Origin: an uncultured Clostridia bacterium
GTDB taxonomy: Bacteria; Bacillota; Clostridia; Christensenellales; UBA1242
Length of the DNA stretch: 35,817 nucleotides
NCBI GenBank assembly: GCA_934771675.1
Contig: CAKVMF010000001.1
Coordinates: forward strand, 1-35,817
Direction: 5' to 3'
In this document: one piece after another, positions 7,439 through 14,701 of the stretch
How the letters are laid out: every line of letters begins with the position of its first letter
How positions within the stretch are numbered: position 1 is the stretch's first letter
Position numbers and translations under genes: made by a program
Notes under the pieces: generated by a model
Seen by the model: the letters and a program-made list of their open reading frames with translations, nothing else
What the model was told of the DNA's origin: nothing
The model's database searches: none

Positions 7439-9679
7439 ATGGAAATTTCAAAAGCACTAGCCGCAGAATTTAATATTAAAGAAGAATATTCAAACAACCT
7501 TATTTCACTTCTTGATGAAGGGGCAACAATTCCATTTATTGCGAGATACAGAAAGGAAATGCATGGAAGTTTGGATGATCAGGTTATACGTCAATTTGCT
7601 GACAGACTCACATATCTTCGCAACTTTGAAGATAGAAAAAAATCTATTATAAAAAACATTGATGAGCAAGGTAAACTCACTGATGAAATTGTTAAAAAAC
7701 TTGATGCCGCAAAAACATTAACGGAACTTGAAGATATATATAGACCATTCAAGCCAAAACGTCAAACAAGAGCAACAATTGCTATTGCAAAAGGTTTGGA
7801 GCCACTGGCAGAAATCATTATGGCTCAAAAACCAGACGGCAAAACTTTGGAAGAACTTGCAACTCCATTTGTTGATGTAGAAAAAGGTGTTGAAACAGTT
7901 GATGATGCAATTGCAGGAGCAAAAGATATTATTGCAGAAAAGATTTCAGATGACAGCGACCTTCGAAAAGAACTCAGAACATTCATGCAAAAAACAGGGT
8001 TCATTTCAAGCGTTCTCAAAAAAGCAAAGGAAGAAAAGAAAACCAAAAAGCAGGTTATTGACAATAGCAACAAGTATGAAGACAAAGAAGGCAGCGAAAA
8101 AGCAAAAGATGCTGACACATATTTGGTTTATGATGGATTCAAACAAGAAATCAGCAAGATTCCTTCACACAGAATTTTGGCTATCAACCGTGGTGAAAAT
8201 GAAGGTTTCTTGAAAGTTACTTTGGAATATAATGAAGATAAATGTTTGGAAATCATTGAAAAGAATTACAAGATTAAAGACACAATTTTCAAAGATTTGC
8301 TTGCAGAAGTTCAAAAAGATTCTTTTGAAAGACTTATTGAACCAAGCCTTGAAAGAGAAATTAGAGCAGAACTTACTGACGCTGCAAACGAACAAGCAAT
8401 AAAGAATTTTGAAATTAACTTAAAGCCACTTTTGATGGAAGCTCCACTTAAAGGCAAAAGAATTTTGGGCTTTGACCCAGGATACAGAATGGGTTGCAAA
8501 CTTGCAGTTATTGATGAAAACGGAACAGTTTTGGATACAAACGTTATCTATCCAACCGAGCCATTCAAAAAGATTGATGAAAGCAAACGCATCATGACAG
8601 AACTTATTTCAAAATGGAAAGTTGATGTAATTTCAATCGGAAACGGAACAGCTAGCAAAGAAAGTGAAATTTTTGTTGCTGACCTTATCAAAACCCTTTC
8701 AAGAAAAGTTGGCTATGCAGTCGTTTCAGAGGCTGGTGCTTCAGTTTATTCAGCAAGCAAACTTGGTGCTGAAGAATTTCCAAACTTCAATGTAAATTTG
8801 AGAAGTGCGGTTTCAATTGCAAGACGTCTTCAAGATCCACTTGCCGAACTTATTAAAATTGATGTTAAGTCAATTGGTGTTGGTCAATATCAACATGATA
8901 TGCCACAAAAACGTTTAACTGAAGTTCTTGATGGTGTTGTTGAAGATTGCGTTAACGCTGTTGGTGCTGATGTAAACACTGCAAGTGTAAGTTTGCTTAA
9001 AAGAGTCGCTGGTTTAAATGAAGGCATTGCAAAAAATATTGTAGCTTACCGTGAAAAGAATGGTGCTTTCAAAGTTAGAGCCGATTTATTGAATGTTTCA
9101 AAACTCGGCGAAAAAGCATTTGAACAATGTGCTGGCTTCCTTAGAATTGTAAACGGCTCTGAAATTTTGGATAACACTTCAGTTCACCCTGAAAGTTATG
9201 AACCAGCAAGAGAACTTTTGAAAATCTTCAAGATGACGGAAGAAGATGTTAAAAACGGAAAAGTTTCAAGACTTCCTGAACTTGTTGAAGATGCAGGTGA
9301 AGAAAAAATTGCAAAACAAGTTGGTGTTGGTGTTCCAACGTTAACAGATATTGTTGCTGAACTTGTAAAACCAGGTAGAGATATTCGTGAAGAAGCAGAG
9401 CATTTGGAACTGAGAACTGATGTGCTTGGAATTGAAGATCTTAAAGTTGGTATGGTTTTGAAAGGAACAGTTAGAAACGTTATTGACTTTGGTGCGTTTG
9501 TTGATATTGGTGTTCACCAAGATGGACTTGTTCACATAAGTGAAATTTGTGATAGATACATCAAACATCCAAGTGAAGAACTCACTGTTGGTCAAATTGT
9601 TAAGGTAAAAGTTATTAGCCTTGATCTTGCAAAAAAACGTATTGGTCTTTCAATTAAAAAAGCAACCGATGAAGAATAA
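7439..9679 (+). CDS. tex: RNA-binding transcription accessory protein Tex
   Basis: A 746-residue protein matching Tex/YhgF (bacterial Spt6 relative) in length and order. The N-terminal helical region carries ATIPFIARYRKE. A YqgF RNase H-like fold starts near 338 (ILGFDPGYRMGCKLAVID). A helix-hairpin-helix region near 518-565 has AGLNEGIAKNIVAYREKNG and FEQCAGFLRI. A C-terminal S1 RNA-binding domain lies near 665-740 (VGMVLKGTVRNVIDFGAFVD, then HQDGLVHISEI). AAAGGA lies 6 nt before the ATG. It is a monocistronic unit with a strong terminator right after the stop. Confidence 0.96.
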   Translation: MEISKALAAEFNIKEEYSNNLISLLDEGATIPFIARYRKEMHGSLDDQVIRQFADRLTYLRNFEDRKKSIIKNIDEQGKLTDEIVKKLDAAKTLTELEDIYRPFKPKRQTRATIAIAKGLEPLAEIIMAQKPDGKTLEELATPFVDVEKGVETVDDAIAGAKDIIAEKISDDSDLRKELRTFMQKTGFISSVLKKAKEEKKTKKQVIDNSNKYEDKEGSEKAKDADTYLVYDGFKQEISKIPSHRILAINRGENEGFLKVTLEYNEDKCLEIIEKNYKIKDTIFKDLLAEVQKDSFERLIEPSLEREIRAELTDAANEQAIKNFEINLKPLLMEAPLKGKRILGFDPGYRMGCKLAVIDENGTVLDTNVIYPTEPFKKIDESKRIMTELISKWKVDVISIGNGTASKESEIFVADLIKTLSRKVGYAVVSEAGASVYSASKLGAEEFPNFNVNLRSAVSIARRLQDPLAELIKIDVKSIGVGQYQHDMPQKRLTEVLDGVVEDCVNAVGADVNTASVSLLKRVAGLNEGIAKNIVAYREKNGAFKVRADLLNVSKLGEKAFEQCAGFLRIVNGSEILDNTSVHPESYEPARELLKIFKMTEEDVKNGKVSRLPELVEDAGEEKIAKQVGVGVPTLTDIVAELVKPGRDIREEAEHLELRTDVLGIEDLKVGMVLKGTVRNVIDFGAFVDIGVHQDGLVHISEICDRYIKHPSEELTVGQIVKVKVISLDLAKKRIGLSIKKATDEE

Positions 9680-9683
9680 TTAT

Positions 9684-9710
9684 AAGCACCAAAATTTTGG
9701 TGCTTTTTTA
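9684..9710 (+). terminator. Terminator of tex
   Basis: Perfect 20-bp palindrome AGCACCAAAATTTTGGTGCT followed by TTTTTT, starting 4 nt after the stop. Confidence 0.92.
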
Positions 9711-9758
9711 TTGTTAATTTTTTTTGTTTTGTGATAATATAATTTTAAGGAGAAAACT

Positions 9759-10298
9759 ATGAAATATTTAATTGCAACAGATATTCACGGAAGTTCAATT
9801 TCGGCAAAAATAATCAAGGAAAAATTTGAAAAAATCGGTGCAAACAAACTGGTTTTGCTTGGCGATATTTTGTATCATGGTGCAAGAAATGATTTGCCAG
9901 AAGGTTACGCTCCAAAAGAAGTAACTGAAATTTTAAACTCACTTGCAGACAAAATTATTGCAGTTCGTGGAAATTGTGATAGCGAAGTTGACCAAATGGT
10001 TTTAAATTTCATGATAAATGAAAATGCTGCGATTGATATTGGCGGAAAATTTGTTTTTCTTACTCATGGTCATCATATAAATCCTGAAACTCCAGCAAAA
10101 CTTGCAAATGGAAGTATTGTGCTTTATGGACATTTTCATGTTACAAAGAAAACCGTTGTTGATGGAGTGACTTACATCAATGTTGCAAGCATAACGTTGC
10201 CAAAAAACGGCTGCGAAAAATGCTATGGAATATTGGATGAAAAAGGTGTTCAAATATTCAACTTAAACGACCAATTGATTCTTGAAGAAAAATTCTAA
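9759..10298 (+). CDS. YfcE/MJ0936-type phosphodiesterase
   Basis: A 179-residue calcineurin-like metallophosphoesterase of the small single-domain type. Metal ligands appear in order: IATDIHGS (Asp/His), LLGDILYHG (Asp), VRGNCDSEVDQ (Asn, Asp), LTHGHHI (His) and YGHFHVT (two His). YfcE relatives hydrolyse phosphodiester model substrates; the true substrate is unknown. AAGGAG lies 6 nt before the ATG. It sits just upstream of the NAD operon in the same direction with an 80-bp gap and no clear terminator, so read-through is possible. Confidence 0.93.
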   Translation: MKYLIATDIHGSSISAKIIKEKFEKIGANKLVLLGDILYHGARNDLPEGYAPKEVTEILNSLADKIIAVRGNCDSEVDQMVLNFMINENAAIDIGGKFVFLTHGHHINPETPAKLANGSIVLYGHFHVTKKTVVDGVTYINVASITLPKNGCEKCYGILDEKGVQIFNLNDQLILEEKF

Positions 10299-10379
10299 AA
10301 ATCGCAAAAAATTAAAATAAATAGTGAAAAATAATATAAATTTATGCAAAAAATCAATATTTTTGCAAAAAAGGACTGT

Positions 10380-10577
10380 ATGAAAGTAATTTTTAATCCA
10401 GACAAAGAGATTGTTAAACTGGTTCAAGAAGGTTTAAAAAGGACCGGCGGTTATTGCCCTTGCGTTGTCAAAAAAAGTGAAGATACAAAATGCATGTGCA
10501 AGGAATTTAGAGAACAAATTAAAGATTCAGAATTTGAAGGATTTTGTAGATGCAGACTTTACTATAAGGAAAAATAA
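10380..10577 (+). CDS. Ferredoxin-thioredoxin reductase catalytic-chain-like small protein
   Basis: A 65-residue Cys-rich protein. The three CxC pairs YCPC, KCMCKEF and FCRCRLYY match the order of cysteines in the FTR beta chain, which holds a 4Fe-4S cluster next to a redox disulfide. The start at 10380 is preferred over an upstream ATG at 10344 because AAGGA lies 4 nt before it and the extra residues are not family-like. It ends 1 nt before nadE, so it is the first gene of the NAD operon. A role in reducing disulfides or donating electrons is inferred from family; the partner is unknown. Confidence 0.85.
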   Translation: MKVIFNPDKEIVKLVQEGLKRTGGYCPCVVKKSEDTKCMCKEFREQIKDSEFEGFCRCRLYYKEK

Positions 10578-10578
10578 T

Positions 10579-11352
10579 ATGGAAAAAATATTCAATGCAA
10601 AAGATGAACTTGAAAATCTTGTAAATTTCATTCGTGATTATTACAAAAAATGTAATCTTGGCGGTACAGTTATTGGGCTTTCTGGCGGAAAGGATAGCGG
10701 TGTTGCTCTTGGTGTGCTTGTAAAAGCTCTTGGTAGTGAAAACGTTGTTGCAGTAACGCTTCCATGTCATTCTGGTGAAGAAGATAAACTTTTAGCCGAA
10801 AAAGTTGCAGAACATTTTGGTGTAAAGACCTACAATTTTGACCTTACAAATGTTAATGATGAGTTTGAAAAATCTTTTGAAAAAACTCATGGAAAGCTTA
10901 ACAAAGATGATTTGAAAAATAGCAATATAAATTTAAAACCAAGGCTTCGAATGGCAAGTTTGTATTATTATTCTGCAATGCTTTCAAGTGTGAAAAAAGT
11001 GCCATATCTTGTTGCTGGAACTAGCAACAAATGTGAACTTTATGTTGGTTATTTCACAAAAGGTGGCGATCAAGTTTGCGATATTGCAATCCTTTCAAGT
11101 TTTACTGTTAGTGAAGTTATTGAAATTGGAAAAGAACTTGGTGTTCCTGAATCTGTTTTGTTTAGAGCTCCAAGTGATGGGCTTTCTGGACAAACTGATG
11201 AAGACAAATTGGGTGTAACTTACGCAGATATTGAAAAGGTTATAAATGGAACTTTGACTTCAGGTGATGTGTATGAAAAAATAAAAAAAATGCACGCCGC
11301 TGCTAGCCATAAGTTTTCTGTTCCTGCATACCAAAGAAAGGAGAATTGTTAA
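10579..11352 (+). CDS. nadE: NH3-dependent NAD+ synthetase
   Basis: Converts deamido-NAD to NAD with ATP and ammonia. The 257 residues lack the N-terminal glutaminase domain, so this is the ammonia-using form. Motifs: the PP-loop GLSGGKDSG near residue 37, VAGTSNKCELYVGYFTKGGD (substrate binding), and APSDGLSGQTDEDKLGVTY near the C-terminus. The start at 10579 follows AAGGA and comes directly after the FTR-like stop; the frame is open further upstream only as an overlap of the previous gene. It is followed by nadD with a TAATG overlap. Confidence 0.96.
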   Translation: MEKIFNAKDELENLVNFIRDYYKKCNLGGTVIGLSGGKDSGVALGVLVKALGSENVVAVTLPCHSGEEDKLLAEKVAEHFGVKTYNFDLTNVNDEFEKSFEKTHGKLNKDDLKNSNINLKPRLRMASLYYYSAMLSSVKKVPYLVAGTSNKCELYVGYFTKGGDQVCDIAILSSFTVSEVIEIGKELGVPESVLFRAPSDGLSGQTDEDKLGVTYADIEKVINGTLTSGDVYEKIKKMHAAASHKFSVPAYQRKENC

Positions 11353-11933
11353 TGAAAATTGGAGTTTATGTTGGAAGTTTTAATCCTATTCACTTTGCTC
11401 ATTTAAAGATTGCTTCGCAGTTTTTGAATTCAAAATTATTGGACAAGATTATTTTTGTGCCAGCAGGGGATGAGTATGAAAAGAGGGGACTTGAAAGTGG
11501 AAAACATAGATTTCAAATGGTAAAGATTGCAACTCAAAACAATCCAAATTTTTTGGTTTCTGATATAGAGATAAAGCATCGAAAATTATCAACTTACAAA
11601 ACCCTTGAGATTTTTAGAGAAGAATATCCAAATGATGAAATTGTTTTGATTATGGGTGCGGATAACTTAAAGGAAATTTATTGGTGGGATCATGCAGATG
11701 TTTTGCTCAGTCAATATATAATTTATGTTATGACACGAAATGGTCTTCATCAAGAAAATTTCCCAGAGTATAATGACAATAAAAACATTTTGTTTATAAA
11801 TTTTGACATTGATATATGCGCAACAAATATTCGAAAAGATATCGAAAATCAAAGGTTTGATGACGCAATAAAAAATGTTCCACTTGAAGTTGTGGAATAT
11901 ATAAAAACTAACAAATTGTATGGAGCAAAATAA
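11352..11933 (+). CDS. nadD: Nicotinate-nucleotide adenylyltransferase
   Basis: Adenylates nicotinate mononucleotide to deamido-NAD, the substrate of the preceding nadE. The 193-residue protein has the N-terminal nucleotidyltransferase motif GVYVGSFNPIHFAH, the mid-protein IMGADNLKEIYWW, and the C-terminal ATNIRKDI in place of the common SST-x-IR motif. The ATG at 11352 overlaps the nadE stop (TAATG) and AAGGAG lies 8 nt before it. Its own stop overlaps the next start the same way, a strong sign of translational coupling. Confidence 0.95.
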   Translation: MKIGVYVGSFNPIHFAHLKIASQFLNSKLLDKIIFVPAGDEYEKRGLESGKHRFQMVKIATQNNPNFLVSDIEIKHRKLSTYKTLEIFREEYPNDEIVLIMGADNLKEIYWWDHADVLLSQYIIYVMTRNGLHQENFPEYNDNKNILFINFDIDICATNIRKDIENQRFDDAIKNVPLEVVEYIKTNKLYGAK

Positions 11934-12406
11934 TGAAAACAATTGAGCAAAAAGTCTATGAAAAATTAAAAGAAAAAAATTACAAAGTGTCAACTGCTGA
12001 AAGTTGCACTGGCGGGATGCTTGCAGGAAGAATAATCAATGTTTCTGGTGCTTCCGAAATTTTTGATTTTGGAGCGGTAACTTATGCAAATGAGTTTAAG
12101 GTTAGTGAACTTGGTGTAAGCGAAAAATCAATTGAATCAGAAGGCGTGGTTAGTGAGCTTGTTGCTGGCGAAATGGCTGAGGGGATTGCGAAAAAATCTG
12201 GCGCAAATGTTGGTTTATCAACATCCGGAATTGCTGGCCCATCTGGCGGAACAGCAACCAAACCTGTTGGAATGGTTTGCTTTGGAATTTGTATAGATGG
12301 AGAAGTTTTTACATTCACAAAATATTTTAAACCAAAGTCAAGAAAATATGTTAGAACTCAAAGTGTAAAGTTTATTCTTGAAAAACTTTTAGAATTGTTA
12401 AAGTAA
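11933..12406 (+). CDS. pncC: Nicotinamide-nucleotide deamidase (CinA C-terminal domain protein)
   Basis: PncC turns NMN into nicotinate mononucleotide, the substrate for NadD, so the three coupled genes make a short NMN-to-NAD salvage route. The 157 residues are just the CinA C-terminal domain: TAESCTGGMLAGRIINVSG, YANEFKVSELGV and TSGIAGPSGGTATKPVGMV. The MoCF-like N-terminal half of full CinA is absent. Translationally coupled to nadD. Only a weak AAAAAC/GTTTTT hairpin follows, so the end of the operon is uncertain; 12407-12545 holds nothing else I recognise. Confidence 0.94.
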   Translation: MKTIEQKVYEKLKEKNYKVSTAESCTGGMLAGRIINVSGASEIFDFGAVTYANEFKVSELGVSEKSIESEGVVSELVAGEMAEGIAKKSGANVGLSTSGIAGPSGGTATKPVGMVCFGICIDGEVFTFTKYFKPKSRKYVRTQSVKFILEKLLELLK

Positions 12407-12545
12407 AAAACGCAAAATTATGTTTTTATTATTAAAAAATAGTGCAAAAAATATAAAAAATACCTAAAAATCCAGAAATTAGATATAAATCCACTTAAAA
12501 GGCAAAGAGGGTGGGCAAGTGTTTCACTTTAAATTTAAAAACCAC

Positions 12546-12575
12546 TTGACAAACATGCCAACAATTCATTATACT
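12546..12575 (+). promoter_or_regulatory. Promoter of tRNA-Thr
   Basis: Perfect TTGACA (12546-12551), 18-bp spacer and TATACT (12570-12575), 70 bp before the mature tRNA 5' end. Confidence 0.75.
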
Positions 12576-12645
12576 ATGTGCGTTGGTGATTGATCTTTCA
12601 AAAGGCGAATATATGTTTTTGAAATCAACACAGCAAATATACTAT

Positions 12646-12720
12646 GCTGGTGTGGCTCAGCGGTAGAGCACCACCTTGGTAAGGTGGGGGTCACGGGTCC
12701 GATTCCCGTCACCAGCTCCA
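12646..12720 (+). tRNA. tRNA-Thr (anticodon GGT), island attachment target
   Basis: Cloverleaf is complete: acceptor GCTGGTG/CACCAGC, D arm GCTC...GAGC, anticodon stem CCACC/GGTGG with loop TTGGTAA (anticodon GGT, Thr), T arm ACGGG/CCCGT, discriminator T and encoded CCA. From the anticodon loop to just past CCA the sequence is the left copy of a 48-bp direct repeat, so the functional tRNA is regenerated by the integrated element. Confidence 0.97.
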
Positions 12721-12723
12721 TTA
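12676..12723 (+). repeat. Left att direct repeat
   Basis: 48 bp identical to 23145-23192, from TTGGTAAGG in the tRNA anticodon loop to CTCCATTA past the CCA end. Flanking bases differ on both sides (C/G before, T/A after), which sets the limits. Confidence 0.95.
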
Positions 12724-12771
12724 TCAAAAACCCTTGAAAACCTAGTAAAATAGGCACTTTCAAGGGTTTTT
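12724..12771 (+). terminator. Element-supplied terminator behind tRNA-Thr
   Basis: Long hairpin AAAACCCTTGAAA / TTTCAAGGGTTTTT with an inner CCTA/TAGG stem. It lies inside the island, so it replaces the terminator now displaced to 23201. Confidence 0.85.
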
Positions 12772-12854
12772 CTTTTGCTCAAAATTTTGCTTAATTTTAG
12801 GCTAAAAATACAATAGGTATAGTAAACTGCTCCAAAAAGTGTAGTAAATTTGCA

Positions 12855-12894
12855 TAAAAAAAGACCGAGAGTTCAATTTTTAAACTCCCAGTCT
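12855..12894 (-). terminator. Second minus-strand terminator at island left end
   Basis: Minus-strand stem GACTGGGAGTT / AACTCTCGGTC followed by seven T. It backs up the terminator at 12942 and would shield the tRNA from opposing transcription. A sequence-related hairpin sits at the same distance from the right att copy (23325). Confidence 0.8.
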
Positions 12895-12941
12895 AATTCT
12901 TCTTAAATTAAATAAATATTCTATACGAAGTCAATTGGTGC

Positions 12942-12978
12942 TAAAAAAAATAAGCATGTTCATCAAGTATGCTTATTT
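12942..12978 (-). terminator. Terminator of the integrase-adjacent RNA unit
   Basis: Minus-strand stem AAATAAGCAT / ATGCTTATTT (12948-12978) followed by eight T. Confidence 0.9.
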
Positions 12979-12990
12979 CCCAATATTTTT

Positions 12991-13104
12991 TTACTGCTCT
13001 CTGCATCCTCGGGTGGATTTTTTTCGTACGATAGCGCATGATACTCTTCGTATTGCAAGCCCCGGCGTTGCCAGTTCTATATCCATCAATCGTAAAAGTT
13101 GCAT
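12991..13104 (-). CDS. Possible 37-residue small protein (doubtful)
   Basis: ATG at 13104 with AAAGGGGG about 10 nt upstream gives 37 residues beginning MQLLRLMDIELATP and ending basic (VRKKSTRGCREQ). No domain recognised. A second frame through the same bases is also open (…FTIDGYRTGNAG… to a TAG at 12941) but has no good start. The competing frames and RNA stems make real coding uncertain. Confidence 0.25.
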   Translation of the reverse strand: MQLLRLMDIELATPGLAIRRVSCAIVRKKSTRGCREQ

Positions 13105-13211
13105 ATTGTTTTAGCCCCCTTTACCACCCTACAAACAAGCTGATGAAACTTGTTTCTTCGAGTCGTCCTCCTTGATGTAGTTATTGTTCTACATTGTTTT
13201 TTTGTTGCCCT

Positions 13212-13259
13212 TTAGCTCAGACGATTAAGCAGAACGGGCAATTTCAAAAATTGTGTCAT
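13212..13259 (-). CDS. Tiny ORF (15 residues) with near-perfect ribosome binding site
   Basis: AAGGAGG lies 7 nt before ATG; the product would be MTQFLKLPVLLNRLS. It begins about 30 nt after the predicted transcription start and is enclosed by a TTGCCC/GGGCAA stem, as in leader peptides whose translation controls downstream RNA folding. No hydrophobic membrane-toxin pattern is seen. Confidence 0.45.
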   Translation of the reverse strand: MTQFLKLPVLLNRLS

Positions 13260-13294
13260 AAAGACACCTCCTTATTGCCTCATTGGCTTATTAA

Positions 13295-13323
13295 ATAATA
13301 TCATAATACATTAGAAAATTCAA
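13295..13323 (-). promoter_or_regulatory. Promoter of the integrase-adjacent RNA unit
   Basis: Minus-strand TTGAAT (13318-13323), 17-bp spacer and TATTAT (13295-13300), placing the start near 13288. Confidence 0.65.
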
Positions 13324-13421
13324 GTCCGCATTTAATTTTTTTGTGTTTGTGTCTTTTTTGTATTGTTAAAGGATTCCTTGTCGTTTGATAAAATTTGATC
13401 TTTTTAAGCTTATTGGCAAAA

Positions 13422-14357
13422 CTAGACAGCAAGCATTTTGCCCATTTTGTTCATCATATCTGTTTTGTAAGACATCATTGAATGGGTATATCTTGTAAGA
13501 GTTACAACTGGATTTTTATGTCCAAGAATTTCGGATAGGGTTTTAACGTCCATTCCCATTTCAATAGCACGAGTTGCAAAGGTATGGCGAAGTGAGTGAA
13601 AGTTTTTATAACCAACACCAATTTTGCTCAAAATTCTTTCATAAGTCCTTTGATAAGCTCTCGTTCCAACAATTCCGCCAGTGCGGGTTGAAATAACATA
13701 TTTTGAATTAGATGTTTTCTTAATTTTTTTCAAAATATCTAATAATGCTTTAGGAAGTGGGATAACTCTGCTTGAATTTTTTGTTTTAGGATTATCTATC
13801 ACAATTCTAGGCACACCATTCTCTTTTATTCTATAACTAGTTTTCGTAATGCTCATAATTCCTGTTTGAAAATCCATATCTTCCCAAGTGAGAGCTAATA
13901 GTTCTCCTAGTCTAATTCCAGTATAAAGGCAAATTATAATTCCTACATAATTGTTTTTGTTTGAAGCAAGACAATATTTTTCAATTTTTTCTTGCTCGTG
14001 TTTTTCAAAAGCCGTAACAGGTTTTTCGGTTGGACTTGGCAACTTAATTTTCTTTATTTCATCTCTTTGCACTTTGTCCAATGATTTAGCGAGTGCCATA
14101 CTTCCTTTCAAAACATTCACAATTCCAATAACTGAGTTGTTAGCAAGTTTTCCGTTGTTATTTAGATTACCATTTTCAAGTTCACTCAAAACAAAATCTT
14201 GAAAAATCTCGCCATTTAGGTCATCTAATTTATAACTCCCAAGCTTAGGATTGATGTGTTTTTCTATGATGTATTTGTATCTATCATAGGTTCTGAGTTT
14301 CACAGTGTGTTTTGTGTATTTTTCTAGCCATACACTTAGCCATTCTTTAAGTTTCAT
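13422..14357 (-). CDS. Tyrosine recombinase / island integrase
   Basis: 311 residues. The N-terminal ~60 residues resemble the SAM-like core-binding domain of phage integrases (WLSVWLEKYTKHTVKLRTYDRY); the catalytic domain follows from ~115. Catalytic residues are in place: Arg149 in TGIRLGELL, a Lys near 190-192 in NPKTKNSSRVIPL, His254/Arg257 in HSLRHTFATR, His280 in LGHKNP and nucleophile Tyr290 in LTRYTHS. A separate N-terminal arm-binding domain is short or missing. AGGAGG lies 9 nt before the ATG. It sits about 0.7 kb from the left att repeat, as expected for the enzyme that inserted the island into tRNA-Thr. No excisionase is recognisable nearby. Confidence 0.95.
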   Translation of the reverse strand: MKLKEWLSVWLEKYTKHTVKLRTYDRYKYIIEKHINPKLGSYKLDDLNGEIFQDFVLSELENGNLNNNGKLANNSVIGIVNVLKGSMALAKSLDKVQRDEIKKIKLPSPTEKPVTAFEKHEQEKIEKYCLASNKNNYVGIIICLYTGIRLGELLALTWEDMDFQTGIMSITKTSYRIKENGVPRIVIDNPKTKNSSRVIPLPKALLDILKKIKKTSNSKYVISTRTGGIVGTRAYQRTYERILSKIGVGYKNFHSLRHTFATRAIEMGMDVKTLSEILGHKNPVVTLTRYTHSMMSYKTDMMNKMGKMLAV

Positions 14358-14500
14358 ATAAAAATCCTCCTTATTTATTTTAACTTGTAAAGGTTGTCCT
14401 TCTATCTCTATAAGGACATCTAAAGTTAAAAAATTAAGGAAGTAAATTCATATTTTGAAAATTTCTTAAAATTATTTTTAAAAAACATATAAAAAGACCA

Positions 14501-14647
14501 CCTACTATTGCGACAGATGTATAAAATTTTTTTAAAAAGCCATAAATTTTCAATTTTTCAATACAAATTTTAATAAAGTATGTTATACTCAATGTGTATT
14601 GAATTAAAAAATATGTAAAAGAGACCATCTGTCGCAATAATAGTAGG
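14501..14647. repeat. Inverted repeat pair upstream of the methyltransferase
   Basis: CCTACTATTGCGACAGATG (14501-14519) is repeated inverted at 14626-14647 as CATCTGTCGCAAT-AAT-AGTAGG with a 3-nt insertion. The ~105-bp loop is extremely AT-rich and contains a TATACT-like -10 (near 14585). Both arms are flanked by GACCA/TGGTC-like bases and resemble the unit at 16882. The remainder of 14358-14701 shows no gene. Confidence 0.85.
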
Positions 14648-14701
14648 CTTTTATTAAATGACAAAAAATCATCTATTTCTCTTTTACACAAGGGAGATAT
14701 G

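Larger units (their letters stand above)
12942..13300 (-). ncRNA. Candidate structured RNA / leader unit beside the integrase
   Basis: About 340 nt of visibly GC-richer, non-standard sequence with its own promoter and terminator on the minus strand, downstream of the integrase stop. In transcript order: AAGGAGG and a tiny ORF, TTGCCC/GGGCAA stem around it, ATGTAG/CTACAT, AAACAAG/CTTGTTT, a GGGTGG segment able to pair with a CCACCC segment ~120 nt later around an ATACG/CGTACG-rich core, and the end terminator. The 3' half also has two overlapping open frames (37 codons from 13104 and ~60 codons without a clear start ending at 12941). It may be an ncRNA, an attenuator-like leader or small-peptide genes; I do not recognise a known family. 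Confidence 0.5.

Noticed and set aside
12569..12763. 64-residue ORF antisense to tRNA-Thr
   Set aside because: It is the complement of a confident tRNA gene and has no ribosome binding site.
12942..13300. T-box riboswitch, suggested by the TAGGGTGGTA stretch on the minus strand
   Set aside because: The downstream part of the T-box consensus (ACCGCG) is missing, there is no Stem I pattern, and no tRNA synthetase or amino-acid gene follows.
12942..13300. tmRNA, RNase P RNA or 6S RNA
   Set aside because: No tRNA-like ends or tag ending in ALAA, no conserved RNase P core sequences, and no single long 6S-type hairpin.
14434..14691. 85-residue ORF on the minus strand upstream of the methyltransferase
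   Set aside because: It runs through the inverted repeats and promoter region, has low-complexity Ile/Phe/Leu content and no ribosome binding site.
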